Source: Lachnospiraceae bacterium (lineage in GTDB: Bacteria > Bacillota > Clostridia > Lachnospirales > Lachnospiraceae). Taken from it: a DNA stretch of 59,870 nucleotides. How positions within the stretch are numbered: the first letter of the stretch is position 1; every line of letters starts with the position of its first letter. Below, piece by piece: positions 35,874-43,833 of this stretch. The notes beneath the pieces were generated by a model. It worked only from the letters and a program-made list of their open reading frames with translations, made no database searches and had not been told where the DNA came from. The translations under genes were made by a program, and so were the position numbers. The stretch spans positions 1 to 59,870 of the forward strand of contig JAETRI010000016.1 of NCBI GenBank assembly GCA_021770245.1, written 5' to 3'.

Positions 35874-36599
35874 CTAAATCCCGGAAAGAGCCGCCTCGTC
35901 CGCTACCACGCACACATCCGGATGCAGCTGCAGGACGGATGCGGGCACCTTGGGCGTCACCGGTCCGAAAAAAGCCTCCTTTACGGCAGCCGCCTTATCC
36001 TCGCCGCTCACCACCACCAGGATTTTTCTCGCCTTCATGATGTTTCCGATTCCCATAGTGTATGCCTGTCTCGGAACCGCCTCATAGGAATCGAAAAACC
36101 GTCTGTTCGCCCGAATGGTGGATTCGGTCAAATCCACGCAGTGGGTCCCCAATTCAAAGTGAACACAGGGTTCATTGAAACCGATATGACCGTTGTGGCC
36201 CAGTCCGAGAAGCTGTAAGTCTATCCCGCCCACCGCATCTATGATCCCGTTATAATCCGCGCACGCCTTCCCGCTGTCCGGCTCCATACCGTCAGGCAGA
36301 TGGGTCTTTTCCCTATCGATATTCACATGCCGGAACAAATTGTCATTCATGAAATAATAATAGCTCTGTTCATTCTCCCGGCTCAATCCCTTATACTCGT
36401 CCAGGTTTACCGTCGTAACCCGGGAAAAATCCAGATCCCCTTTCCGATACCCTTCCACCAGCTGCCGGTACAGTCCCACCGGCGTGGAGCCCGTGGCCAG
36501 ACCCAGGACACATTCCGGTTTCATTATGATCTGTGCGGATATAAGGCCGGCCGCCCTGCGGCTCATTTCCTGATAATCTTTGGTTCTGATGATCCTCAT
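35874..36599 (-). CDS. nagB: Glucosamine-6-phosphate deaminase
   Basis: Converts glucosamine-6-phosphate to fructose-6-phosphate and ammonia. The 241-residue length is normal. Visible segments are CVLGLATGSTPVGLYRQLVE near the N-terminus, VTTVNLDEYKGL, the active-site DLQLLGLGHNGHIGFNEP, and KARKILVVVSGEDKAAAVKE. The start at 36599 has GGGGAG six bases upstream within a leader cassette. A promoter at 36797-36824 gives a leader of roughly 190 bases with several hairpins. Order nagB-nagA. Confidence 0.96.
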   Translation of the reverse strand: MRIIRTKDYQEMSRRAAGLISAQIIMKPECVLGLATGSTPVGLYRQLVEGYRKGDLDFSRVTTVNLDEYKGLSRENEQSYYYFMNDNLFRHVNIDREKTHLPDGMEPDSGKACADYNGIIDAVGGIDLQLLGLGHNGHIGFNEPCVHFELGTHCVDLTESTIRANRRFFDSYEAVPRQAYTMGIGNIMKARKILVVVSGEDKAAAVKEAFFGPVTPKVPASVLQLHPDVCVVADEAALSGI

Positions 36600-36604
36600 T
36601 CTTT

Positions 36605-36643
36605 GCTCCCCTCTGCCCGCCTTAGCGGGCGCTCCAATCAGGG
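36605..36643 (-). promoter_or_regulatory. Leader cassette before nagB
   Basis: Minus-strand CCTGATTGGAG, hairpin GCCCGC-TAAG-GCGGGC, then AGAGGGGAGC six bases before the ATG. A second hairpin plus AAAGGGGAGC lies at 36669-36698 with no start codon after it. Confidence 0.6.
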
Positions 36644-36796
36644 AGGTTGAAAGCGTCCTTCTTTCAACCTTGCTCCCCTTTGCCGCTCACAGGCGGCTGC
36701 ACAATCTTAAAATGCGGCGTAAACCGTAATACAGGGCGAGATTCCCGTAACGATTCAGGCCTGCCTAAACCGTTACGGATTTTTCGCATTTATACC

Positions 36797-36824
36797 AGAA
36801 TACCATAAACCACGGGAAATGCAA
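36797..36824 (-). promoter_or_regulatory. Promoter for nagB-nagA
   Basis: TTGCAT (36819-36824), 16 bp, TATTCT (36797-36802) on the minus strand. TGGTAT occurs twice in tandem across the -10 and might be a regulator site. Downstream a CCGTAACG/CGTTACGG stem lies in the leader. Confidence 0.6.
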
Positions 36825-36869
36825 CCGTATGGAGCAATCTTTTTCGAGACAAACGAATGAACGGCGTAT

Positions 36870-37147
36870 CGGCTCAGCCACCCCGCAGGCTCCCGGACGC
36901 CGGGGCGCACAGGGAAGGATCCTGCCGGAAGCCATCTGTCCCTTTGGCGCTGCTTCTTAAGCCGATGGGAGCGGCTTCCTTGCGAATGCGGCGTTGTCCG
37001 ACGAACGCAGTGAGGAGTTTAGCCGCATTCGCAAGGTCCGAAGCCGGGAACAGCGGCTTTAGAAGCAGCCCAAAGGGGCAGCGGGCTTCCGGCAGGATCC
37101 TTCCCTGTGCGCCCCGGCGTCCGGGAGCCTGCGGGGTGGCTGAACCG
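36870..37147. repeat. 278-bp palindrome built from two facing copies of module A
   Basis: The left arm from CGGCTCAGCCACCCCGCAGG onwards matches its reverse complement ending near 37147 almost perfectly for 60 bp or more, with further pairing of CCTTGCGAATGCGGC and GCCGCATTCGCAAGG nearer the centre. A fragment of element B (GACAAACGAATGAACGG) lies just to the left at 36848. This fills most of the 36600-37261 gap with the nagB leader. Confidence 0.9.
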
Positions 37148-37210
37148 AACGGCCCTGCGCCCGTATTCTTTCCTAAAAGGAATTCTTTTTCTTCCCGTTC
37201 CCACGAATTA

Positions 37211-37219
37211 TGATATAAT
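37211..37219 (+). promoter_or_regulatory. Extended -10 promoter for the first SGNH gene
   Basis: TGA-TATAAT (37211-37219), about 43 bases before the ATG; the -35 is weak. Confidence 0.55.
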
Positions 37220-37261
37220 ACGAATCATAGACTATAACAATCAAGTTCAACAGGAGCCGCT

Positions 37262-38173
37262 ATGAAAAAGAAAAAATTATTATTCCTTCCCGCATACGTT
37301 CTGTCCTTTTCCCTGGTGTTTTCCGCCTGCTCTTTTTCCTCGAAAACGCCTCCGGCCGAAGAGGAAGCGAGCGACACCCAGGAGGGTGAAAACGCATCGG
37401 AAACGCAGGAGACGCCTTCCTCCCAAGCCCCGGAGGGGCAGACCGCAAAGAATCTGGAGGGAATGAAGCTGTCCATTCTGGGCGACAGCATCTCGACCTT
37501 CGACGGATATATTCCCACCGACTACAATATTTTCTATCCCGGAAGCGGAGATATCAGCTCCGTGGAAAAGACCTGGTGGTTCCAGGTGCTCTCCGATACG
37601 AAAATGGAGCTGAACGCCAACGCCTCTTCCTCCAATACCAATGTGACCGGCGACTCCTCCGATACCACGGGAAGCGCGCCCGGATGCAGCACCAAGCGCA
37701 TGCTCGACCTCACTCCCGGGGATAACGGCGCTCAACCCGATATCCTTATCGTCTTCATGGGAACCAACGATTTTCTTCGCAGCGTGGAGCTGGGCAGCTT
37801 TTCCGCTCCTTCCAAACAGGAAGAGGGAGTTGTGGAAAACTTCTGCGACGCCTACGAACTGATGCTCCAGAAGCTGAACGCCCTCTATCCCAACACGACC
37901 ATCTATTTCTGTACACTGTTGGAAACGAATGCCGGGGACGTGGACGAAAACCCCGAATCCTATCCGGCCACCAATCGGAAGGGAAACACCATCGGGGATT
38001 TCAATGCGGAAATCGCCACCATCGCTTCTGCTTATAATTACCCCGTAATCGACGTCCATAACTGCGGCATCACCTACGATACCCTCGGACAATACACCAG
38101 CGACGGCGTTCACCCCAATGCCGAAGGCGCGCACCTGATCGCCGAATACATCACCAACGCCCTCTTATACTGA
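37262..38173 (+). CDS. SGNH-hydrolase-type lipoprotein, paralogue 1
   Basis: A 303-residue exported lipoprotein: signal sequence ending LVFSAC, then an acidic Glu/Ser/Thr linker (residues about 24-60), then an SGNH/GDSL esterase domain. Block I is KLSILGDSISTFDGY (catalytic Ser), block III is FMGTNDF, and block V is TSDGVHPNAEG (Asp-His). Such enzymes often deacylate polysaccharides or lipids; the substrate is unknown. A WW motif (KTWWFQVL) and NASSSNTNVTG are shared with the second copy. AGGAG lies five bases before the start. It is followed by a 230-bp palindrome and then its paralogue. Confidence 0.88.
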   Translation: MKKKKLLFLPAYVLSFSLVFSACSFSSKTPPAEEEASDTQEGENASETQETPSSQAPEGQTAKNLEGMKLSILGDSISTFDGYIPTDYNIFYPGSGDISSVEKTWWFQVLSDTKMELNANASSSNTNVTGDSSDTTGSAPGCSTKRMLDLTPGDNGAQPDILIVFMGTNDFLRSVELGSFSAPSKQEEGVVENFCDAYELMLQKLNALYPNTTIYFCTLLETNAGDVDENPESYPATNRKGNTIGDFNAEIATIASAYNYPVIDVHNCGITYDTLGQYTSDGVHPNAEGAHLIAEYITNALLY

Positions 38174-38193
38174 ATTTAACACAAAATTATACA

Positions 38194-38423
38194 GGAGCGG
38201 TTTAGCGGCCCTCTGCGACCGTGTTCCGCCCCTGCCCGGCCTCGCAGAACATGGTGATCACAGAGGGGACCATCCAAAAACGCCGGCACTTAGCGAGCCC
38301 GTCCTTGGCGAGCTTAGTACCGTTGCGTTTTTGGCTGAGCGAAAGCGGGTCCCCGATGGATCACCATGTTCTGCGAGGCCGGGCGGGGCGGAACACGGCC
38401 GTAGAGGGCCGCTAAACCGTTCC
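38194..38423. repeat. 230-bp palindrome between the SGNH paralogues
   Basis: Arms beginning GGAGCGGTTTAGCGGCCCTC and including CGCAGAACATGGTGATC pair with the right arm for about 65 bp each with few mismatches. The central part has AAAAACGC/GCGTTTTT and a further weak stem. It occupies most of the 38174-38517 gap, 20 bases after the first SGNH stop, and could serve as its terminator. Its sequence is unrelated to elements A and B. Confidence 0.9.
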
Positions 38424-38455
38424 CGATTTTGTCCTGCCGGGAAAGGCTTTCCTTC

Positions 38456-38485
38456 TTGACAGGCCTCTTTTGTCTGTGATATCGT
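38456..38485 (+). promoter_or_regulatory. Promoter for the second SGNH gene
   Basis: TTGACA (38456-38461), 18 bp, TATCGT (38480-38485), about 33 bases before the ATG. Confidence 0.65.
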
Positions 38486-38517
38486 TTTATCATCAAAAGA
38501 TAAAGGAGTTTTCTGAC

Positions 38518-39393
38518 ATGAATGGATTGTATGAACACGCTTTTCCTCGGCAGACAGCAGTCTCTATCCTCCACTTTCGCCCGGTCAAAAAGCGCAGCGC
38601 TCTTCTGGGCTTCTGCCTAATGGCCGTTCTGGCACTTTTCTGGAACGCGCCAAAGGCCCAGGCGGCGGAACCCTCTTCCCTTGCAGGAAAGAAGCTTTCC
38701 GTCATGGGGGACAGCATTTCCACCTTCACCGGGCAGCAGCCCTCAGATTACAACATTTTTTATCCGGAAAGCGGAGAAATCACCCTGGTGGAACAGACCT
38801 GGTGGCATCAGGTACTGACTAAGACGGGCATGACCCTGTGTACCAACGCTTCCTCCTCCAACACCAATATGACGGGGAATTCCCTCGCCATGGACGGTTC
38901 CGCCCCCGGCTGCAGTACCCGCAGGGTGATGGATCTGCGGGGAGCGGACGGCTCCGCTCCCGACGTGATCATCATCTATATGGGAATCAACGATTTCTCC
39001 CGCAGCCGCACCCCGGGAACGTTCCAGGCGCCCGGCATACGGACCGAAGGGGAGATCTCCGTTTTTTCGGAAGCCTATGAGATCATGATTCAGAAAATCA
39101 AAGTGCTTTATCCCAATGCCGCCGTTTACTGCTGTACGCTCCCGCCCAGATGCTGTTTTGTGGAAGGGGACTCCGGTCTGGCGGTCAATGAGATCGGCGT
39201 ACAGGTGACCGCCTACAACGACCAGATCAGGGCCATCGCACAGGCCTATGGCGTACACGTGATCGATCTGTTCCATCTCAGCGGGATCAACTGGGCAAAT
39301 CTGGATCTGTTCCTCTCAGACGGTATCCATCCCAATGTGGCCGGAGCCACTCTCATCGCCAACTGTGTGACAAATGCTTTGTATCAAAACTGA
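38518..39393 (+). CDS. Secreted SGNH-hydrolase-type protein, paralogue 2
   Basis: A 291-residue protein with an N-terminal hydrophobic segment (LLGFCLMAVLALFWNAPKAQA) and a likely signal peptidase I site after AQA, so secreted rather than lipid-anchored. The SGNH domain has KLSVMGDSISTFTGQQPSDY, YMGINDFSR and LSDGIHPNVAG. Over the catalytic domain it closely parallels the upstream copy (shared NIFYP, TWW and NASSSNTN motifs) but lacks the acidic linker. The start at 38518 has AAGGAG nine bases upstream; an in-frame start at 38470 overlaps the promoter. It has its own promoter and is convergent with the ABC permease gene, only 6 bases apart at the stops. Confidence 0.88.
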   Translation: MNGLYEHAFPRQTAVSILHFRPVKKRSALLGFCLMAVLALFWNAPKAQAAEPSSLAGKKLSVMGDSISTFTGQQPSDYNIFYPESGEITLVEQTWWHQVLTKTGMTLCTNASSSNTNMTGNSLAMDGSAPGCSTRRVMDLRGADGSAPDVIIIYMGINDFSRSRTPGTFQAPGIRTEGEISVFSEAYEIMIQKIKVLYPNAAVYCCTLPPRCCFVEGDSGLAVNEIGVQVTAYNDQIRAIAQAYGVHVIDLFHLSGINWANLDLFLSDGIHPNVAGATLIANCVTNALYQN

Positions 39394-39399
39394 GGAATT

Positions 39400-40788
39400 T
39401 CAGTCGTTTCTGATTGCGGCCAGAGGACTGAGCCGCATGGCCCGCAGGGAAGGGAAGAACCCGGCTATCATACCGACCAGAATGGCAAAGACCAGCGATA
39501 AGCCGGCCAGCCAGGGCGGGATGTAGGACAGGGTGATTGCGTTCCCTGTGGACTGCACCACCCGGTTGATGACCGATGATATCCCATAGCTGAAAGCAAG
39601 CCCCACCAAGCCTCCGATCAGGCCGATATATCCGGCCTCCAGCAGAAACATCATCTGGATATTGCGCAGGTCGCATCCCAATACTTTCATAATGCCGATT
39701 TCCTTGGTCCTTTCATAGATCGACATCATCATGGTATTGGTGATTCCGATGGCTGCCACCAGCAAAGATACCGCGCCGATTCCCCCCAGGACCATCTGGA
39801 TATAGCCGTACTGTGTCTGGGAGTACTCCACCCATTCCGCGTTGCTCGATGCCTGATACCCCATGGAGTTGATCAGGCTCTGTACCTCCGCCACATTTTC
39901 CATGTCGTCCACGTCCACGTAGAGCTGATCATAAAAAATCTCTTTATAGGGCTTTCCTCCCGCAGTGGTGGGCTGGCCCGGAATCGCTTTGGACTTGAAA
40001 ATCCGTTTCAGCTCCGCCACCAGGGCATCGATATCACAATAGACATTATAGCTGTACCGGCTCCAGTCCTCCGGTCCGCCGTCCACCATACCGCAGGTAT
40101 CCAGCATGTATTTCTTGGGCGGGGCCACCGTAGAGGCCGCCGAACCGTTCGAACCGTTTTGGCTCTGATAATAGGCATCCGTATCAAAAATATAGAAAAT
40201 AGGGTCTTCCATGGGGTCTATATCGGGCAGTTCATTCTTCTCATAATAGGGATAGGTCCCGGTTTTGGAATTGTAGAAATCCTGGAGAACCATGTTCCCG
40301 TAAAAGAGTTCCAGTTTCCCGTCCTTTCCGTCCGGATACCGGCCCGCTCCCAGCGGAATCTTCATCTCTTCAAAAGCCTCTGCACTCATTCCCTGGATCC
40401 GCATGCTGTTCTCATACACACCGCATTTCGCGATCACATTGATACTAAGTACGGGGGATACCAGTTCCACATGGGGCAGATTTCTCAAGGTTTCCACCAA
40501 CTCGTCATCCAGACGTTTCTCTTCCTCCTGCTCTTCCCCGGTTCCGTCCACGGCCACCGCATACCCGCCGTAGGAATACCCGCCTCCCGATTCATACACG
40601 TTGATCGCCGTCAGGCTTCCGTAGGATTCCATCTCTTCCATGGACGATTTATTCAGGCCCAGCCCCAGAGACATCATAACCACGATGGATGCGACTCCGA
40701 TGGTTACCCCCAGAACGGTCAGGATCGTCCGTATTTTTCTTTTCAGGAGGCTTGTACTGCTCAGCCTCAACAGATCTAAAAAGTTCAT
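39400..40788 (-). CDS. MacB/FtsX-type ABC transporter permease
   Basis: A 462-residue membrane protein: an N-terminal helix (KRKIRTILTVLGVTIGVASI), a large extracellular domain of about 270 residues, then three C-terminal helices of the FtsX fold including IGAVSLLVAAIGITNTMMMS, ERTKEIGIMKVLGCDLRNIQ and a Pro-containing last helix. Such permeases use ATP-driven movement across the membrane without carrying substrate through it, or export lipophilic compounds and lipoproteins. It is the last gene of a three-gene operon, starting 13 bases after the extracellular-subunit gene. The ribosome binding site is weak, so translation may be coupled. Confidence 0.88.
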   Translation of the reverse strand: MNFLDLLRLSSTSLLKRKIRTILTVLGVTIGVASIVVMMSLGLGLNKSSMEEMESYGSLTAINVYESGGGYSYGGYAVAVDGTGEEQEEEKRLDDELVETLRNLPHVELVSPVLSINVIAKCGVYENSMRIQGMSAEAFEEMKIPLGAGRYPDGKDGKLELFYGNMVLQDFYNSKTGTYPYYEKNELPDIDPMEDPIFYIFDTDAYYQSQNGSNGSAASTVAPPKKYMLDTCGMVDGGPEDWSRYSYNVYCDIDALVAELKRIFKSKAIPGQPTTAGGKPYKEIFYDQLYVDVDDMENVAEVQSLINSMGYQASSNAEWVEYSQTQYGYIQMVLGGIGAVSLLVAAIGITNTMMMSIYERTKEIGIMKVLGCDLRNIQMMFLLEAGYIGLIGGLVGLAFSYGISSVINRVVQSTGNAITLSYIPPWLAGLSLVFAILVGMIAGFFPSLRAMRLSPLAAIRND

Positions 40789-40801
40789 GCGTATCGCCCG
40801 C

Positions 40802-42523
40802 TCAATCCTTTCCGTCCTCTCTCTGATCCAGGGACAGGAAATCTTCCTCCAGCTTTCGCGCCGCCGCCTTTTTCCTCTTCCTGCGGATGACGAAGAAGAC
40901 GATCAATCCCACAACCGCCACCGCCGCGGCAGCAATCCCTACGATCGGCCCGACGCGCTTTGTCTCCTCCACTTCCACAGGTTCTTCGATGAATTCCGGT
41001 TCGTCGTAGATTTCCTCATATACCTCCAACTCGAATTCCCGGTCAAAGGCGACCTCATTCCCCGATTCGTCCTCAAAGGTAATCTTGGCCTTCACCGTAT
41101 TGTTTCCTTCGGAAGGAGCTATGGCGTTCAACATGGAATCCACATTTGCGGTCTCCCCCGGCTTCAGGGTGCCCAGGAAGGTGGCGCCGCCCTCCACGGC
41201 AGCTCCCTCGTATTTTACCTGCAGGTTATAGAAGGTGGTTTTTCCCGTATTATAGATGCTGAACATGATATTGGACTGGTTTCCCACGGATACGCTTCCC
41301 GGCATCACTTCTATGGAGCTGGTATCATATCGGGCCTCCTGCAGTACGGGAATGGAGACCTTGGCCTCATCCGTCAGGTCGATATCTTTTCCTGCGTCGT
41401 ATTTCATGTTCACCGTGATGACATAAGGTTTCTGGGACAGATCCGTCTTCGCCGTCATCTCGATTTTGATATCATATTCGCTGCCCGGTCCGATGCTGTC
41501 CGTGTAGACCGAACTGGAACCGGAGGTGGGCAGGAATACCGCATAGGTGGTATTGGCCTCCGTCCCGCTTTCCACAGCCTGCATATCGAACAGGACATTG
41601 CTTACCGCCCTGTCCTTGGAAGTATTTTTCACATGGATCGTCACCAGGAAGGTGTCTCCCGCATAGACTTCGCCGGGATCGGTTTCGAATCCGGTCACGA
41701 TGATCCTGGGCTTGGATTCCACCACGCTTTCGTCCCCGCCGATGTGAGCCGCTCCAGGTTTCCCCTGGGTATATACATATAAGGTCAGCTCCACCGGTTC
41801 CTCGCATCGCACGCCGGCCTTGGTATACCACACCTGAAAGGTGATCGGATAATATCCGGTAAGCACGTCCTCCCGCACGGTAAACTGGTATGTCAGCTCC
41901 CTCCTGGCAAACATCCCCGCCTCGTAGTTTCCTCCGAAGGGGTTGCCCGGAATCTCCGCAAAGGACTGGGTGTAGCTGGTGGCATCCGGTTCAAAGGGCC
42001 AGGTCTTCACGTCGTTGGATACCACCGGGCTGACCACCAGATCCGTCAGTTCCTCGCTGCCCAGGTTGATGAGCGGCACCACGATGGATACCTGTTTCCC
42101 GTAACCGACCGTGGGCGTCTCCCAGTTATCCCCCAGCGCCAGGAACTCCGTGGTGGGCTTGGTCACCGATACATCCGGTATCACCGCATCCAGCTTTCCC
42201 TTCATTTCCGCCACATAAGACCACAGCTCGCTCACCGACATCTCCGTATTTGCGATATAATAAACCGCGCTGTAGAAGGTGTCGTTCAGCTTCTGCAGGG
42301 TATATTCGTCCGGGTTCGTCCGTTTCAGGATGCTGTCCATATGGAATTTCAGCTGTGCGTCCGCATCCGCCCTGTCGTCGTCAGTGATCAGATAAGGGGA
42401 AGAGCGGTCAATAATGGTGTTTTCACTGGTGGAGGTGGCGTGGGCCGTCATTCCGGCCGGAGCGGTCAATAATACCGCCGCCATGGCCAATCCCGCCGCT
42501 AGTATCTTTTTTCTTTTGTTCAT
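40802..42523 (-). CDS. CARDB/COG1361-like surface protein of an ABC operon
   Basis: A 573-residue protein with a signal peptide (KKILAAGLAMAAVLLTAPAG), an extracellular region with repeated beta-sandwich domains of CARDB or S-layer-associated type (for example PRIIVTGFETDPGEVYAGDT and SVSVGNQSNIMFSIYNTGKT), a single C-terminal membrane helix (IVGIAAAAVAVVGLIVFFVI) and a short basic tail. It sits between ATPase and permease genes and probably works with the permease in the envelope, perhaps as a binding or coupling subunit; the ligand is unknown. The start at 42523 follows GGGAG in a hairpin leader; an upstream 62-codon extension overlaps the ATPase gene and is rejected. Confidence 0.82.
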   Translation of the reverse strand: MNKRKKILAAGLAMAAVLLTAPAGMTAHATSTSENTIIDRSSPYLITDDDRADADAQLKFHMDSILKRTNPDEYTLQKLNDTFYSAVYYIANTEMSVSELWSYVAEMKGKLDAVIPDVSVTKPTTEFLALGDNWETPTVGYGKQVSIVVPLINLGSEELTDLVVSPVVSNDVKTWPFEPDATSYTQSFAEIPGNPFGGNYEAGMFARRELTYQFTVREDVLTGYYPITFQVWYTKAGVRCEEPVELTLYVYTQGKPGAAHIGGDESVVESKPRIIVTGFETDPGEVYAGDTFLVTIHVKNTSKDRAVSNVLFDMQAVESGTEANTTYAVFLPTSGSSSVYTDSIGPGSEYDIKIEMTAKTDLSQKPYVITVNMKYDAGKDIDLTDEAKVSIPVLQEARYDTSSIEVMPGSVSVGNQSNIMFSIYNTGKTTFYNLQVKYEGAAVEGGATFLGTLKPGETANVDSMLNAIAPSEGNNTVKAKITFEDESGNEVAFDREFELEVYEEIYDEPEFIEEPVEVEETKRVGPIVGIAAAAVAVVGLIVFFVIRRKRKKAAARKLEEDFLSLDQREDGKD

Positions 42524-42596
42524 GTCTGGCTCCCATCCGGCCGAAAATCCCTTAAACCGTTTTCGGCCTATAAAACCGAAAGGAAATGCGCTCCTC

Positions 42597-43328
42597 TCAT
42601 TCCGCCTCCGCGGGCTGTTCCTTCTTCTGCCTGTTATCTTCAATTTGTACGATTTGTCCGTCAATGATGTGGAAGATCCGATCCGCAAATCCCGCCAGAT
42701 AGTTGTCATGGGTGACCATCACCAGCGTCTGCTTCTGCTCCCTGACCACCCTGCGCATCAGCTCCATCACTTCCCTGGAGGTATTGGAATCCAGGTTTCC
42801 CGTCGGTTCGTCCGCAAAAATGATTTCCGGGTTTACCACCAACGCCCTGGCTACGCCCACCCGCTGCTGCTGCCCCCCGGACATCTGCGTGGGCTTATGC
42901 TTCTTATGCTCCTTAAGCCCTACCATATCCAATACCCTGGAAGCCCTGCGCATCCGAATCTCCTTATCCACTCCCTGGAACGTAAGCGGCAGGGCCACAT
43001 TCTCCACCGCGTTCATGGTTCCCATCAGGTTAAAGGACTGGAAAATAAAACCGATGTGTTCCCGGCGGAAACGGACGAGCTGATTTTCCGTTTTATTCTC
43101 CATATGCTCCCCGGCAATAATGATTTCTCCCTTGGTGGGTTTTTCCAGCCCTGCCAGCATGTTTAAAAGCGTGGACTTTCCGGAACCGGAAGTTCCGACG
43201 ATGGAACAGAATTCCCCTTTATATATTTCCAGATTTACGCCGTTTAATGCTTTCACATGGCTTTCGCCCACACGGTATACTTTATACAGATCTCTTACCC
43301 GGATCACGGGCTTGCCCGCATCTCCCAT
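42597..43328 (-). CDS. MacB/LolD-type ABC transporter ATPase
   Basis: A 243-residue ATPase with Walker A GTSGSGKST, Q-loop FIFQSFNLM, signature MSGGQQQRVGVARAL, Walker B IIFADEPTGNLD and switch His in VTHDN. The FIFQSFNLMGTMNAVENV run and the compact length are typical of MacB/LolD-type exporters and of BceA-like relatives. It powers the permease encoded two genes downstream. GGTGG lies four bases before the start at 43328. It is the first gene of the operon; the promoter at 43661 gives a leader of over 300 bases that contains both tandem repeats. Confidence 0.94.
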   Translation of the reverse strand: MGDAGKPVIRVRDLYKVYRVGESHVKALNGVNLEIYKGEFCSIVGTSGSGKSTLLNMLAGLEKPTKGEIIIAGEHMENKTENQLVRFRREHIGFIFQSFNLMGTMNAVENVALPLTFQGVDKEIRMRRASRVLDMVGLKEHKKHKPTQMSGGQQQRVGVARALVVNPEIIFADEPTGNLDSNTSREVMELMRRVVREQKQTLVMVTHDNYLAGFADRIFHIIDGQIVQIEDNRQKKEQPAEAE

Positions 43329-43365
43329 TTAACCACCATTCTGCGCCGCTCGTCGAACATGCGGG

Positions 43366-43611
43366 CATGCTCTCCTCGCTGGCGCTCATTCTATCATGCT
43401 GCCTCTAATTACGGGCAGAGCCCCGAAAAGCCTGCGGCTTTCCGGGGTCGCTTCGCTCGTCAAATGGGCAAAGAAGCATCTGCCCGAGCATGCTCTCCTC
43501 GCTGGCGCTCATTCTATCATGCTGCCGCTAGTTACGGGCAGAGCCCCGAAAAGCCTGCGGCTTTCCGGGGTCGCTTCGCTCGTCAAATGGGCAAAGAAGC
43601 ATCTGCCCGAG
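43366..43611. repeat. Two 123-bp tandem repeats in the ABC operon leader
   Basis: Units start at 43366 and 43489 with CATGCTCTCCTCGCTGGCGC and differ at about three positions. Each holds CCCCGAAAAGCC/GGCTTTCCGGGG. The second runs into an inverted partner (GAGCAAGCTCGGCATC...TTCTTTGCCC to 43638), giving a strong hairpin. They occupy most of the 43329-43833 gap. Confidence 0.9.
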
Positions 43612-43660
43612 CAAGCTCGGCATCTGCTTCTTTGCCCACTTGACTCTGCCCTTTGCGAAC

Positions 43661-43669
43661 ATTATATCA
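43661..43669 (-). promoter_or_regulatory. Extended -10 promoter for the ABC operon
   Basis: TGA-TATAAT on the minus strand (43661-43669). The -35 is unclear. Transcription from here would place both 123-bp repeats in the 5' leader. Confidence 0.5.
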
Positions 43670-43744
43670 TACTATTTGTCGTAATCCTATTAAGAATTCT
43701 TAAATTTTTCCGTCACCGGCATGCATTTGGCATGCCTAAATTTT

Positions 43745-43778
43745 ACGGGCCCATTCCCTTATGAGGGGATGGGCCCGT
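43745..43778. terminator. GC-rich hairpin after the flavodiiron gene
   Basis: ACGGGCCCAT and ATGGGCCCGT arms with CCCT/AGGG inside, 56 bases after the stop. On the minus strand it is followed by AAAATTT rather than a T run, so termination is uncertain. Confidence 0.5.
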
Positions 43779-43833
43779 CTGTTTCGGCTCTCTGATAGGG
43801 TTCCTTTTCCGGCATACATTTCCGTCCGGCCTG

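Noticed and set aside
36600-36796. Riboswitch in the nagB leader
   Set aside because: Several hairpins are present, but I could not match them to a known riboswitch core such as glmS; the leader is better explained by repeated cassettes.
36857-37213. 118-codon open frame within the A-module palindrome
   Set aside because: The reading frame exists because the repeat is GC-rich. Similar peptides arise in both directions from each copy, with no proper start site.
43257-43764. Open frames of 122-128 codons across the 123-bp tandem repeats
   Set aside because: The peptides simply repeat with the DNA unit, because 123 is divisible by three, and lack a ribosome binding site.
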